A stretch of DNA of 64,000 nucleotides. Origin: Turbatrix aceti (lineage: Eukaryota > Nematoda > Chromadorea > Rhabditida > Panagrolaimidae). Location of the stretch: the NCBI GenBank assembly GCA_963969345.1, contig OZ017769.1:9365725-9429724 (forward strand). The letters are read 5' to 3'. The first letter of the stretch is position 1, and each line of letters begins with the position of its first letter. A program made the translations under genes and the position numbers. The notes beneath the pieces are model-generated. The model did no database searches, was not told the origin of the DNA, and saw nothing but the letters and a program-made list of their open reading frames with translations. Shown piece by piece: positions 32,500 through 43,900 of the stretch.

Positions 32500-33646
32500 A
32501 TGCCTCAATTGTCGTCAGTGTACCTTCGTGATGTGATTGTGGGTGTCATTCGGGCGCAAATTCCAATTGGCCTCAGAAACCTGATCCTGTCATCTCGCGA
32601 AATGTGCCTGTCATTTGATGGCTTCATGCAGAACATCAATGTTAGATACTGTCATCCTTTTCTCTACTTTACCGTAGGTTTTTTTGCTTTGGGGTGAATT
32701 TAGGAATTTATTATTGTTTTATAGATTCACAGCCGCGATCTTGGGGATCTCCGTTGCGGTGAAGGTAATTCTCCCCGCTGGATTACGCCATTTATCCGAA
32801 AGTTGGCAATCAGCCGTGCTTTGAACAAGGATATTCTTTTTTTCGACAAGTTGTTTCGCTTCAAGAGTAAGTTGTTATTTTTCTAAAAAATTGGAATTAC
32901 GATACCATATTCAGACTTGTTGCATTTGAACTTGGCAAATTTGCGTCTGTTGAGCTCAACATCTGGCGTGGTTGTTGACTGCCTTACCGCGCTGGCATCC
33001 ATCACCCCTCGACTGACGATCAAGACGAAACTCCTGGATACGGTACAAAACTCCCGCTTTGAATCACTCAATTTGAAAGTTGGAGACACGCATAATAAAT
33101 CATTTACAGTGAGTGATTTTTTTCAGTGACCTAAAATTGTTCATTTTTTAGGAAGAGATTGAGGAGAAGGGCTCAAATGTCCTGCAGATCATTACTTCTG
33201 GAAATCCGTTTACGAGGGGATCGAACGAGCTCGCCCGCTTCAAAGACAAGTTCCAACGCGTCCAAACGGTTTACTGTAGCTCCAATGATTCAATCGACAC
33301 AGTCAGAACTATGATCCACGATTGTTTGATATTTTTCACAAATATCAAAAATGTCAACTTGCACTTTGCGTTTGATTGGCACGGCAGCTTTTCGCAGCTC
33401 AAAGCTTCCTACGACCAACTTGTGGTAAATCTACCCAAAATCTCAGAACGCGTCAATGTCAACTTGAACATAACTACGGTTGCATACTTTCGGGCATACA
33501 ATGAAATGAGAACTGAAGTTGAGGCTCTTTTTCCCAGCGCGGACTTCGACATCACGTATGACTTGACGAATCCTATGCTGCCGTTTTTTTCGAACCGTCA
33601 GACGCGGCTCACTGATACTGTAAAATTTTCGTTCAACCTGCGTTGA
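32500..33646 (+). CDS. F-box-associated-like protein, unknown function
   Basis: Four exons fit with matching phases: 32,500-32,673, 32,725-32,866, 32,915-33,108 and 33,152-33,646. They give 334 residues. The N-terminus (LRDVIVGVIRAQIPIGLRNL) could be a degenerate F-box-like helix pair. The rest alternates short hydrophobic strands and helices (LLHLNLANLRLLS, NVNLHFAFDW, RVNVNLNITTVAYF) and ends KFSFNLR. It resembles nematode F-box-associated or LRR proteins in style, but I cannot name the family. A broken relative lies at 26,330. The gene ends 91 bp before the stomatin stop codon, in convergent orientation. Confidence 0.65.
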
Positions 33647-33737
33647 GTTAAGGGACTCGATTTTTTTCGTATTTTTTGATGTTGTTAGCACTGAATTTAT
33701 AAATGTTCATTACAAAAGTCTGAACAAAAAAACAGCA

Positions 33738-34660
33738 CTATTTGGTGAACATCTTGAGCATGTCGATAGGAAAGGGAAAAACGATAGTCGAAGATTTCTC
33801 TGCGCTGATTGTGTTGAGCGTCTGCAGGTAGCGAAGCTGAAGGGCGGCAGGTGAGTTGGCGAGCTTATCGGCCGCCTTCTTGAGAGCGATGCTCGCGGTC
33901 GCCTCGCTCTCGGCTGCGATGAGGCGCGCATGGGCCTCGCGTTCGGCTTCTGCGACGGCCGCCATCGAGCGCTGCATCGACACCGGCAACGAGACGTCCT
34001 TGATCTCGACGCGCTCCACCTTGACGCCCCATTTGTCGGTGGGGATGTCCAGGATATCCCGAATCTGGATGGCAATGGCTTCTCGTTGTGAGAGGATCTC
34101 GGAGAGGGATTTGGTGCCCAGGATGTTGCGCAGAGTCGTCTGGCCGAGGAGCTCGGTGGCGTAGCTCTCTTTGTGGACGTTTAAAACCGATGCCACGGGA
34201 TCCACGACTCGGATGTAGATCACGGCGTCTACGGTCACGGTTACGGAATCTTGGGAGAGGATCTGAAAAAGGTGCAAAACTGTAAAATACTAATTTTTGA
34301 AAATTTTGAGCATAAAAAATATTTATTTTTACTCACCGCTTGTGGTTTAACGTCGATAGTCCTGACACGCATGTCAACTTTGGTGATTTCGTCGATGAAC
34401 GGTAGTCGAAGGTGAACTCCCGGTAGGACCGCTTTGTGATACCGTGGTCGCCCCAGTCGAAGCCAGACCCCGTTTTCGTAGGCGGGTATCACGATGATAC
34501 AGAACCACACCGACAACGGTGAAGTGACGATGAAAAGAACATAGGCCAGAATAACGAGAAAGAAACTGCAGATGTGGCATTCCTTCGACGGAGCGCGCAG
34601 GATTTCACTTGGCAGTGGAGACACTGGCCGACCAAGTTCGACTTCGTTCATTCCTGTCAT
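33738..34660 (-). CDS. Stomatin-family (SPFH/band 7) membrane protein
   Basis: Two exons, 34,660-34,337 (donor GTGAGT) and 34,262-33,738, give 282 residues. The N-terminal tail is short and polar. A Cys-containing hydrophobic hairpin follows (FFLVILAYVLFIV ... SPLSVWFCIIVIPAYE) with the proline typical of stomatins, then a complete band-7 domain. Signature pieces are ILSQDSVTVTVDAVIY, TTLRNILGT, WGVKVERVEIKDV and LRYLQTLNTISAEKSSTIVF. Stomatins insert as a membrane hairpin, oligomerise in cholesterol-rich membrane and tune ion channels; nematode members act in touch and movement. Closeness to MEC-2, UNC-1 or STO types cannot be settled by eye. Confidence 0.93.
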
Positions 34661-35119
34661 GTCTTCTTCGTTCGATGAAAACTTTTTTTTGTGAAGTCAT
34701 GAAGTACGAACTCATTCAAATTTAAAAAAAATAAAAGTTGACAAATGCAAAACTTCATTCATGCCGGAATTTCGCTTATTTCATAAAAACAAACAATTCG
34801 ATTTCTGTTGATCTCTTTAGCCAGCAAATTCTTTTGATCTAAAAATTTAATTTCGAAACGTTGAAATGTTTTGAAATACAACATGATGTTTATAATATTT
34901 GCACTTCTGATGAACAGCAAAAAAGTTTTTTTGTTTGTGTACGAGACGCACAACTGCTGAAAAAAATACTCATCCCGTCGCATTGATGGTACCACCTACT
35001 TCCCTCTGTGAAGGTAAGTACGTGCAGGTTTAAGCTCACTTGACTTTCAAGTTTGTTATTTTTAATAAGTACATAGTTGAATGCTAGTTGAGTCAGTTAC
35101 AAGCTTTTTACCTTTGATT
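34661..35119. promoter_or_regulatory. Shared divergent promoter region
   Basis: The 459 bp between the stomatin start (minus strand) and the start of the zinc-cysteine gene (plus strand) are AT-rich and contain no gene, so both promoters must lie here or nearby. No specific element can be named. Confidence 0.4.
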
Positions 35120-37058
35120 ATGTCGTCGTTGCCTCTAGCAGTACAAGAAACCGATGATGCTATTTTAAAATACAAAGGTGAGTCTCGATTTCTTAGTTAT
35201 GTATTTTTTTATTAAAACTGTTAAAACAATAAATCAAATTTCAGAGAAAATTGTGAGATACAAAGATTACCAATCTAATGCTTTTGATGACGCTTGTAAA
35301 ACAATGATTGAATTGAAAAAGCGTCGTGAATTGTTGTTAAAATTTACCAAGGAATTGGCTGAACGCGTTCAGCTGGCTGAGCAAAACTTTCAAAAGAAGT
35401 TAGAAGATTTACACGGGGATCTCAGACAGACAATTGACGACATTGTTCAAGAGTACGAGGATATGACCGCCGAATTACCTGCTATCAAAGAAGTTGGAAA
35501 CGTTGCAAGAAGTGTCGCTGAACAGGAAAAATTGGCAAAAATGAAGGTCACAGATCAAACTGTCAAAGAGTACTCTATGGTATATTTTGACGAATATAAA
35601 AGACATCCAGACATTGATGACAACTTTTTTCATGCAATTTCGTGTTCGGGTCATTTGAAATACGTCAAAGCACCGTCTGATGACAGTATTAATTCTGCGG
35701 CTAAAGAACTAATGGCTCTAACAACTTTGCCGACGATGGTAGAGCATCCGTTATCGCTAACCGACATGGATAAGATTATTCATTCTTTGGCTGACAAACA
35801 GCTGAAAATTGCCATTTTGGATACCCGATTGCGAGTTATCCTGATTAATTTTCCGAAAATCATGTCATCACCAAATATCTGTTTTTTATCGATTTACGAT
35901 GCGACACTAAACCTATATGTTCCAATATCCTGCGGGAGAAAAGACGAAAAATTTATTTGTGCAAATTGTTTTCGATTTGATTTTCGTCCTCACAAATGCC
36001 AACGGCATTGCCCCTTTTGTCTACGCGAAGGCGAGCCATCTCGTTGTTTCAAGCCTTCACCGGAATCAGAGGCCTTCATATGCTCAAAGTGCGGTGCATT
36101 CTGTCAAACAGAAACCTGCTACAAAACCCATCGAAAAATGTGTTTTTTGAATGTTCAGCAAATTCACGACGATGTCCTACAGTTAATGAAGAATCTAATT
36201 AACAATTCATCTTCAAACGAAGAAAATGAATACAAAAACGATGTCTCCGAATCCTTGAATGCTGCTAAGAATTTTGAAAAACCACACCAGCCAAATTATA
36301 TCACTAGCAGTACAGTTCAAACAATTCAAAACTATGTCACAAGATATTCGGAAGAATATAAACATATTCCAGAAGAGAGAAACTTTTTTCACGCAGTTGG
36401 ATGTTCCAGATGGGGAAAATACATTATAACTCCTTCACCGCCTAACTCCCCGATTAACAACTTTGCCAATGATTTACTGTTTAAAGCAAAATTACTTACA
36501 AACTTGCAATATCCGTTATCGCTTAAGGACATCGACAAAATTATTCATGCTTTCAAAGAAAAAGAAAGAATTTTTATTATTCTGGACACTTCACTGCGCG
36601 TTATTTTAACAAACCTGCGTGAGAATCTTGGAGAATACTATACTTATTTTCTAATCTACGACTCTGTATCAAATCGATTTACTCCTGTGCCTTATAGAAC
36701 GAAAGATGTAAGTATTAAAATAATTTTATAACATGCCGCTTTCAAGTTACGAAAAAAAATTGTATTTATATTTTAGAAAAACACGTTATGCATGGAATGC
36801 TTCCGATTTGATTCACTGCGACACAACCGCGAACGTCAGTGCCCAATTTGTTTACGCAAAAGCGGTGTTTTCAAATGTTTCAAGCAAATACAACCCCCAT
36901 TTTGGTTTACATGGTGTTCCGACCCTCTCATTTGTCCAAAGTGCAACGCATTCTGTCAAACCGAAGAATGTTACGACGCCCATCGTCGAATTTGTCCTTT
37001 GCCAGCTCAGGGAATTTACAAAGACATTCTTCAAGTAATAACGTCTACTTTTATTTAA
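35120..37058 (+). CDS. Two-module zinc/cysteine protein, possibly derived from a Maverick (Polinton)-type polymerase region
   Basis: Three exons, 35,120-35,177, 35,245-36,707 and 36,777-37,058, give 600 residues. Residues about 20-130 are a coiled coil. The rest is an internal duplication. Each half has NFFHA-x-x-CS, PLSL-x-D-[MI]-DKIIH, ILDT-x-LRVIL and IYD. A cysteine block follows, with C-x2-CFRFD, CP-x-CLR and C-x2-C…FCQTE…C…H…C spacing. The order, an FFxA helix, a strand-rich segment and then a C2-C-H-C zinc block, recalls the region before the type-B DNA polymerase in Maverick elements, but no polymerase follows. The resemblance is from memory of the layout, not a search. It could instead be a nematode-specific ubiquitin-pathway protein. 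Confidence 0.68.
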
Positions 37059-37329
37059 TATCGGTAGATGTGGGTTTCGCCGCCCAACCCAAAAACTGCA
37101 CTCAAAAAAATTTGATGCGCAAGAAAAATTTTGTCACGTTTTCGCAAGCACAAATCTCACGAAAACGCAAGAATCACATTCTTGCTCATAATCGCAAGTA
37201 AAAATCTTGCGTTTTTGGGCGTTTTTCAGGTTTTTCAGACAAGTCACCATTTTGGGTGCTCTTATAGCGAAAATAATTTGAAAGTGAATTCACGCTTCCT
37301 CCTGCTGCTGCTGCTGCTCGAGCTGGTCG

Positions 37330-38400
37330 AATTAATTGCAAAAAAAAAGATTTTGGGCCAAATTTTAACATTTTTTTTAATTTTTTGATTTCGATTAGTA
37401 AATTTGATAATATTTCAAGCATTTTGGTGGGTTTTTTAAATAAATCGAACAATTTTTGATTGAAATCGAGTAGGGTTCGGAAAAAAAAATCCACAGATCT
37501 TCAAAATGTAGACAGAAATCTGAAAATTTCAGTACATACTAAAAACTAAATTTCCTTTCGAATGACGTACTCAGTTTTTTGATAACGAATTGATAAATGT
37601 CCAAAAAAACGGTTTTTTTCAGAAATTTGAAAAATTCGGTACTTTTTAGAACCGTGATCAAAATGCGAATATTACCAATCGATAGAGCGGTATCTTTTTT
37701 ATCTAGAACCAACATTTCAGATAATTACCATATCGCATGGGCATACGGTAGCGATTCTCCCGAACCCTACTTGTTTAAGCGCCTGAGGCTATGAGGTAAA
37801 ACACTGCTTAGCAAAACGAGATAAAACATTTTGTTAGAAATTTTTCGGTCTACAAAACGGTGTAACTCTTGAATTTCTATCTATTTTTTTGGCTTCACCA
37901 GATTAATTCGCGCAACATACACTCATTTTTGGTACCAATTTTCCGACAATCGAGATCAAAAAAGGGGGGTCGGGGGAAAAAATCACCATTGGCTCAGCTT
38001 TGAAACGTTATGGCAAGAATCTTGACACCGGACGTAAAAAACCCCGTAGAATTCAAAAATTTTACTATTTTGTTCCTAAAAGTTCGAAAAAGTTCCGAAA
38101 TTTTCAAATTTCCGAAAAAAACCGTTTTTTTTGACATTTATCAATTCGTTATCAAAAAACTGAGTATGTCATTCGAAAGGAAATTTAGTTTTTAGTCTGT
38201 ACTGAAATTTTCAGATTTTTGTCTACATGTTGAAGACCTGTGGATTTTTTCTTCCGAACCCTACTCGATTTCAATCAAAAATTGTCCGATTTATTCAAAA
38301 AATGCACCAAAATGCTTGAAATATTATCAAATTTACTAATCGAACCCAAAAAAAAGTAAAACAAATCTAAATTTGGCCCAATTATTTTTTTGCAATTATC
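37330..38400. repeat. Inner long inverted repeat
   Basis: Arms of about 320 bp (37,330-37,650 and 38,070-38,400) match in inverse orientation over the phrases CGATTTCAATCAAAAATTG, CCGAACCCTACTCGATTTC and ACATTTATCAATTCGTTATC. Its midpoint (about 37,865) differs from that of the outer element (about 38,315), so it is an independent foldback sequence inserted in or captured by the outer one. Confidence 0.75.
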
Positions 38401-39216
38401 TCGACAAGCGCGCTTGCAAGCGTGCTCGGGCAGAAAGGGAAGACAAAGAGTTGTACGACTTTTTTTAATTTCGAGGAGTCTCAACGCGAATATTGCGATC
38501 GCTTTTGCAGCGAGCTTGTCATTGTTCCAGACTTTGCTTTTTTTTTTGTTCGTGTTATTTTTTGTCGATTTGTTGTCATTGTTGTTTATTAGCGTGAATT
38601 GTTTTACTTTTGTTTCAGATAACTCCGGCGACACCATCCGAGCAAACTCATACGATCGGCGACTCCATTCAACTGTGATGCCGCTGCCAACGTATGTTTT
38701 TGAGCTTTTCAAAAGTTTGGGGGCGTAATCACGACTTTTTTGAACACCAACCAAGTTTTACCCTGTTTTTTTTACCTTTTTTGCGATTGCTCGATGAGTT
38801 TTTTGCGATTTATTAGGTAGGATTGCGCTGCGACAGATGGGACGCCAAGATTGGCTCCGCGATCGCAGAAAAGGTAAAAAAATAGGTTGAAAGGCAGTTG
38901 GTATGAAATTTTGGGGCATAACTAACTTTCGGGCTTCATTTTTTATCCATTTACGCATCAATACTTTCAGATGTCTTCAAACAACCTGCGATCGAGCCCT
39001 GTTTTGTACTCGAAGTAAGTTTTTTGGGAAAACTTGTGGATTGTTGTAATTGCTTGGAGTTTTTAGGCCCAATCGGCTGCGATGAGTCGGCATATATCGG
39101 CGACCGTACAGGGCAGTCGAAATGCTACGAGATCGTCGATCACAGCAACGACCTTCACAGAAACGGCGACTGCACAGCAGAAGAAACAGCAACACGGCAA
39201 CTCTATCTATTCTTAG
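38390..39216 (+). CDS. Possible gene inside the transposon, unknown function
   Basis: A chain of short open exons is consistent in phase: 38,620-38,692 or an unspliced upstream extension from 38,390, then about 38,823-38,875, 38,972-39,016 and 39,067-39,216. The joined C-terminal part reads IALRQMGRQDWLRDRRK, VFKQPAIEPCFVLE, then a Ser/Thr/Ala-rich tail ending HGNSIYS. Acceptors are good (TTTCAG, TTTTTAG) and donors acceptable. The first part would be hydrophobic if unspliced. No family is recognised. It may be a captured host gene fragment or chance. Confidence 0.35.
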
Positions 39217-39534
39217 CAGTGATTTTTGTTTTTTATTATTATTTTTATATTATTTTTATTTTTTTATATGAATGTTTTTTATATGCCGTGCTAAGGGGTG
39301 GGGGGTATGGGGAAGGGGGTCGGTTTAGGCAAAAAACGGGTACTCCCGCACGGAAAATATTGGGAACGCTTTGCCAGGCAAAATTCAAGCTCTTTCTTGC
39401 AACCAAAAACGCAAGATTATTCTCACGTTTTCCTTCGCTAAATCGCAAGAATAGTCCTGCGTTTCATCACGCACGAACGTCAATGCGATTTCGTGATATT
39501 TTTTTTGCGAAAACGTGATTTTTTGTTTTGAGTG

Positions 39535-39674
39535 TGACGTTCGGATTCAGCAATTATAAAATATTTTAATGAGAATGGCATTACAGATTTTTCAACTTGG
39601 TTACATTTTATTCTCGAAAAATCAGAAATAATAAAACTGTCACTTTTTTGAAACAACAAATATGAACCGAAAGC
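39535..39674. other. Short intergenic stretch
   Basis: AT-rich DNA between the transposon end and the receptor relic. Nothing is recognised. Confidence 0.4.
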
Positions 39675-40022
39675 TTACAAAAACCTGGGCCGTATGATGA
39701 ATATTTTCTGATCGGTACCAAAAGATGACATTTGATGCTTCTGTAAGGTGCTAATTGTGCCGATTGTCATAATGTTTTTCTGGCAGTGGAAAAAAGCAAT
39801 CAGATATTTTCGTAATTCAAATTGTCCGACAAATACTACGATAATGTTAACAAAACCTGAAATGATGATTATGGGGTTACTGTATTTGTACATCATAAAA
39901 TTATTATATTACCTTTAGTCAGGTAGAGTATATAAAAAACTTCATAAAGATATGTAAATCGATAACTGGATTCAATGACATCGGTGATGTAGACGACAGA
40001 AAGTATAATTGTGATGCCGCCA
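39675..40022 (-). pseudogene. Relic of a nematode seven-transmembrane chemoreceptor (tentative)
   Basis: Two minus-strand pieces, about 40,022-39,914 (donor GTAATA) and 39,856-39,675, join to GGITIILSVVYITDVI … YEVFYILYLTK-GFVNIIVVFVGQFELRKYL. This is two hydrophobic helices followed by a charged C-terminal tail, like the end of nematode chemoreceptors. A TAA stands just upstream in frame and no earlier exons are present, so five transmembrane segments are missing. A small membrane peptide gene is an alternative. Confidence 0.4.
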
Positions 40023-40925
40023 GGTTAAATCTAGAGTGCTAGATGACGTGCTTGAACACTCTTCCCATAACTAAAGATTTTATTTGACAGAATTAATAAT
40101 AATTGTTCCCGGGCATCTTTGAAATCGTCTTCGGTAAGTTACAATTTCCTATGCATTAAAAAAAAGGTAAAAAAAACCCAAGCCACCGCCATCCATCCGA
40201 TCCTCGGCGAAGACGATTTTGCTCACCCGTACCATCGGGAGGAAAAAATCGACATTCCCTGGCCGAAGGACATGCTTCCTGGTGCTGCAGGTCCGCGGGA
40301 GTCAACGCCGCTTGTTGGCGGGCACCGCCGCCCCGCATTCATTTTCTACGCTCAGGAACCCGAAGTCTGAAGCATCAGGAAGCCCGGTGCAAATCGCTGT
40401 TCAATCCGTGCAACAAAAGTCGGTACGAATTTGTTGTTTTTCAATCAAATTTCTAACAACATATTAAAAAAGTAATAAAAACCATTTGAGAAATTATATT
40501 AAATTTTAGCAAAATAAAGTCGCACGAAAATTTTGTACTATAGCCAAAATATGAACTGAAAACAGAATTTCAAAATACTGTCACATGCACAAAATGAGTA
40601 CAAAAATAATTTTTTTGGAACAACAAAATTCAAAAACACACATGAAAAGGTCAATAACTTCATGGTAATCCGTGCTCCGTCTTGGAAGGTGCAATATCGT
40701 GTTTATCAATTTTTTACGAAACTCCGTTTTGTTATTACAAGATGTTACTAAACTAGAACAAAAATTGGGGTTGATTGAAGTCAAAAAAGAGAAATATGCG
40801 CTTTCCCAGAAACAATAGATTTTTTTTTCAATATGTTGAGAGTCAGCTATGCAACTGAAATTTTACATAACTATTACATTTGGTAACAACAAGTTACAGT
40901 TAAAAAATCAGCTCAAAAGATTAAG
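40023..40925. other. Region before the tandem array, with one doubtful exon
   Basis: An open plus-strand stretch at about 40,170-40,370 encodes a non-repetitive sequence with HPILGEDDFAHPYHR and DIPWPKDMLPG. A possible upstream exon ends at a GTAAGT donor near 40,132, but the acceptor (AAAAAG) is poor. No family is recognised. The rest is AT-rich without gene signals. Confidence 0.3.
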
Positions 40926-43900
40926 ATTATGCCTCGAGTGTAGCCCCATTGGAACAAGCGTAAAAAGTTGAGTCGGAATCAATTTTCAGAATCCAGATCG
41001 GACGCCATTTGTCGCCTCCAGTTCACTTCAAAACTTAGGCTTATTTAATCACGCGTACAAAAGATATTAATTTTCCAAGTGAACTATTTACCCTTCAAAA
41101 TTTCGATACGAACCCCGGGGTAGGTGATTTCGAGAGCTTTTTTGATGGAGAACAAGATGACAGCAAACATTTTGCCGATTTTTACAGCCTGGATTTTATG
41201 CATACCTGTGCCGGTAAAATATTGGATCCGGAAAAACAGATTGTAGGATGCATTATTATGCCTCGAGTGTAGCCCCATTGGAACAAGCGTAAAAAGTTGA
41301 GTCGGAATCAATTTTCAGAATCCAGATCGGACGCCATTTGTCGCCTCCAGTTCACTTCAAAATTTTAGCTAATTTAGTCACGCGTACAAAAGATTTAATT
41401 TTCCAAGTGAACTATTTACCCTTCAAAATTTCGATACGAACGCCGGGGTAGGTGATTTCGAGAGCTTTTTTGATGGAGAACAAGATGACAGCAAACATTT
41501 TGCCGATTTTTACAGCCTGGATTTTATGCATACCTGTGCCGGTAAAATATTGGATCCGGAAAAACAGATTGTAGGATGCATTATTATGCCTCGAGTGTAG
41601 CCCCATTGGAACAAGCGTCAAAAGTTGAGTCGGAATCAATTTTCAGAATCCAGATCGGACGCCATTTGTCGCCTCCAGTTCACTTCAAAACTTAGGCTTA
41701 TTTAATCACGCGTACAAAAATATTAATTTTCCAAGTGAACTATTTACCCTTCAAAATTTCGATACGAACCCCGGGGTAGGTGATTTCGAGAGCTTTTTTG
41801 ATGGAGAACAAGATGACAGCAAACATTTTGCCGATTTTCACATCCTGGATTTTATGCATACCTGTGCCGGTAAAATATTGGATCCGGAAAAACAGATTGT
41901 AGGATGCATTATTATGCCTCGAGTGTAGCCCCATTGGAACAAGCGTAAAAAGTTGAGTCGGAATCAATTTTCAGAATCCAGATCGGACGCCATTTGTCGC
42001 CTCCAGTTCACTTCAAAATTTTAGCTAATTTAGTCACGCGTACAAAAGATTTAATTTTCCAAGTGAACTATTTACCCTTCAAAATTTCGATACGAACCCC
42101 GGGGTAGGTGATTTCGAGAGCTTTTTTGATGGAGAACAAGATGACAGCAAACATTTTGCCGATTTTTACAGCCTGGATTTTATGCATACCTGTGCCGGTA
42201 AAATATTGGATCCGGAAAAACAGATTGTAGGATGCATTATTATGCCTCGAGTGTAGCCCCATTGGAACAAGCGTAAAAAGTTGAGTCGGAATCAATTTTC
42301 AAGATCCAGATCGGACGCCATTTGTTGCCTCCAGTTCACTTCAAAACTTAGGCTTATTTAATCACGCGTACAAAAATATTAATTTTCCAAGTGAACTATT
42401 TACCCTTCAAAATGTAGATACGAACCCCGGGGTAGGTGATTTCGAGAGCTTTTTTGATGGAGAACAAGATGACAGCAAACATTTTGCCGATTTTTACAGC
42501 CTGGATTTTATGCATACCTGTGCCGGTAAAATATTGGATCCGGAAAAACAGATTGTAGGATGCATTATTATGCCTCGAGTGTAGCCCCATTGGAACAAGC
42601 GTAAAAAGTTGAGTCGGAATCAATTTTCAGAATCCAGATCGGACGCCATTTGTCGCCTCCAGTTCACTTCAAAATTTTAGCTAATTTAGTCACGCGTACA
42701 AAAGATTTAATTTTCCAAGTGAACTATTTACCCTTCAAAATTTCGATACGAACCCCGGGGTAGGTGATTTCGAGAGCTTTTTTGATGGAGAACAAGATGA
42801 CAGCAAACATTTTGCCGATTTTTACAGCCTGGATTTTATGCATACCTGTGCCGGTAAAATATTGGATCCGGAAAAACAGATTGTAGGATGCATTATTATG
42901 CCTCGAGTGTAGCCCCATTGGAACAAGCGTAAAAAGTTGAGTCGGAATCAATTTTCAGAGATCCAGATCGGACGCCATTTGTCGCCTCCAGTTCACTTCA
43001 AAACTTAGGCTTATTTAATCACGCGTACAAAAATATTAATTTTCCAAGTGAACTATTTACCCTTCAAAATGTCGATACGAACGCCGGGGTAGGTGATTTC
43101 GAGAGCTTTTTTGATGGAGAACAAGATGACAGCAAACATTTTGCCGATTTTTACAGCCTGGATTTTATGCATACCTGTGCCGGTAAAATATTGGATCCGG
43201 AAAAACAGATTGTAGGATGCATTATTATGCCTCGAGTGTAGCCCCATTGGAACAAGCGTAAAAAGTTGAGTCGGAATCAATTTTCAGAATCCAGATCGGA
43301 CGCCATTTGTCGCCTCCAGTTCACTTCAAAATTTTAGCTAATTTAGTCACGCGTACAAAAGATTTAATTTTCCAAGTGAACTATTTACCCTTCAAAATTT
43401 CGATACGAACCCCGGGGTAGGTGATTTCGAGAGCTTTTTTGATGGAGAACAAGATGACAGCAAACATTTTGCCGATTTTTACAGCCTGGATTTTATGCAT
43501 ACCTGTGCCGGTAAAATATTGGATCCGGAAAAACAGATTGTAGGATGCATTATTATGCCTCGAGTGTAGCCCCATTGGAACAAGCGTAAAAAGTTGAGTC
43601 GGAATCAATTTTCAAGATCCAGATCGGACGCCATTTGTTGCCTCCAGTTCACTTCAAAACTTAGGCTTATTTAATCACGCGTACAAAAATATTAATTTTC
43701 CAAGTGAACTATTTACCCTTCAAAATGTAGATACGAACCCCGGGGTAGGTGATTTCGAGAGCTTTTTTGATGGAGAACAAGATGACAGCAAACATTTTGC
43801 CGATTTTTACAGCCTGGATTTTATGCATACCTGTGCCGGTAAAATATTGGATCCGGAAAAACAGATTGTAGGATGCATTATTATGCCTCGAGTGTAGCCC

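Larger units (their letters stand above)
37099..39534. mobile_element. 2.4-kb inverted-repeat DNA transposon
   Basis: The ends CACTCAAAA (37,099-37,107) and TTTTGAGTG (39,526-39,534) are inverted. About 110 bp of each end share ACGTTTTCGCAA, CGCAAGAAT and AATCTTGCGTTTTTGG words in opposite orientation. A target duplication longer than TG could not be recognised. The interior contains a second long inverted repeat and spliced-looking exons at 38,390-39,216. I see no transposase motif, so it is probably non-autonomous or carries captured sequence. Confidence 0.65.
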
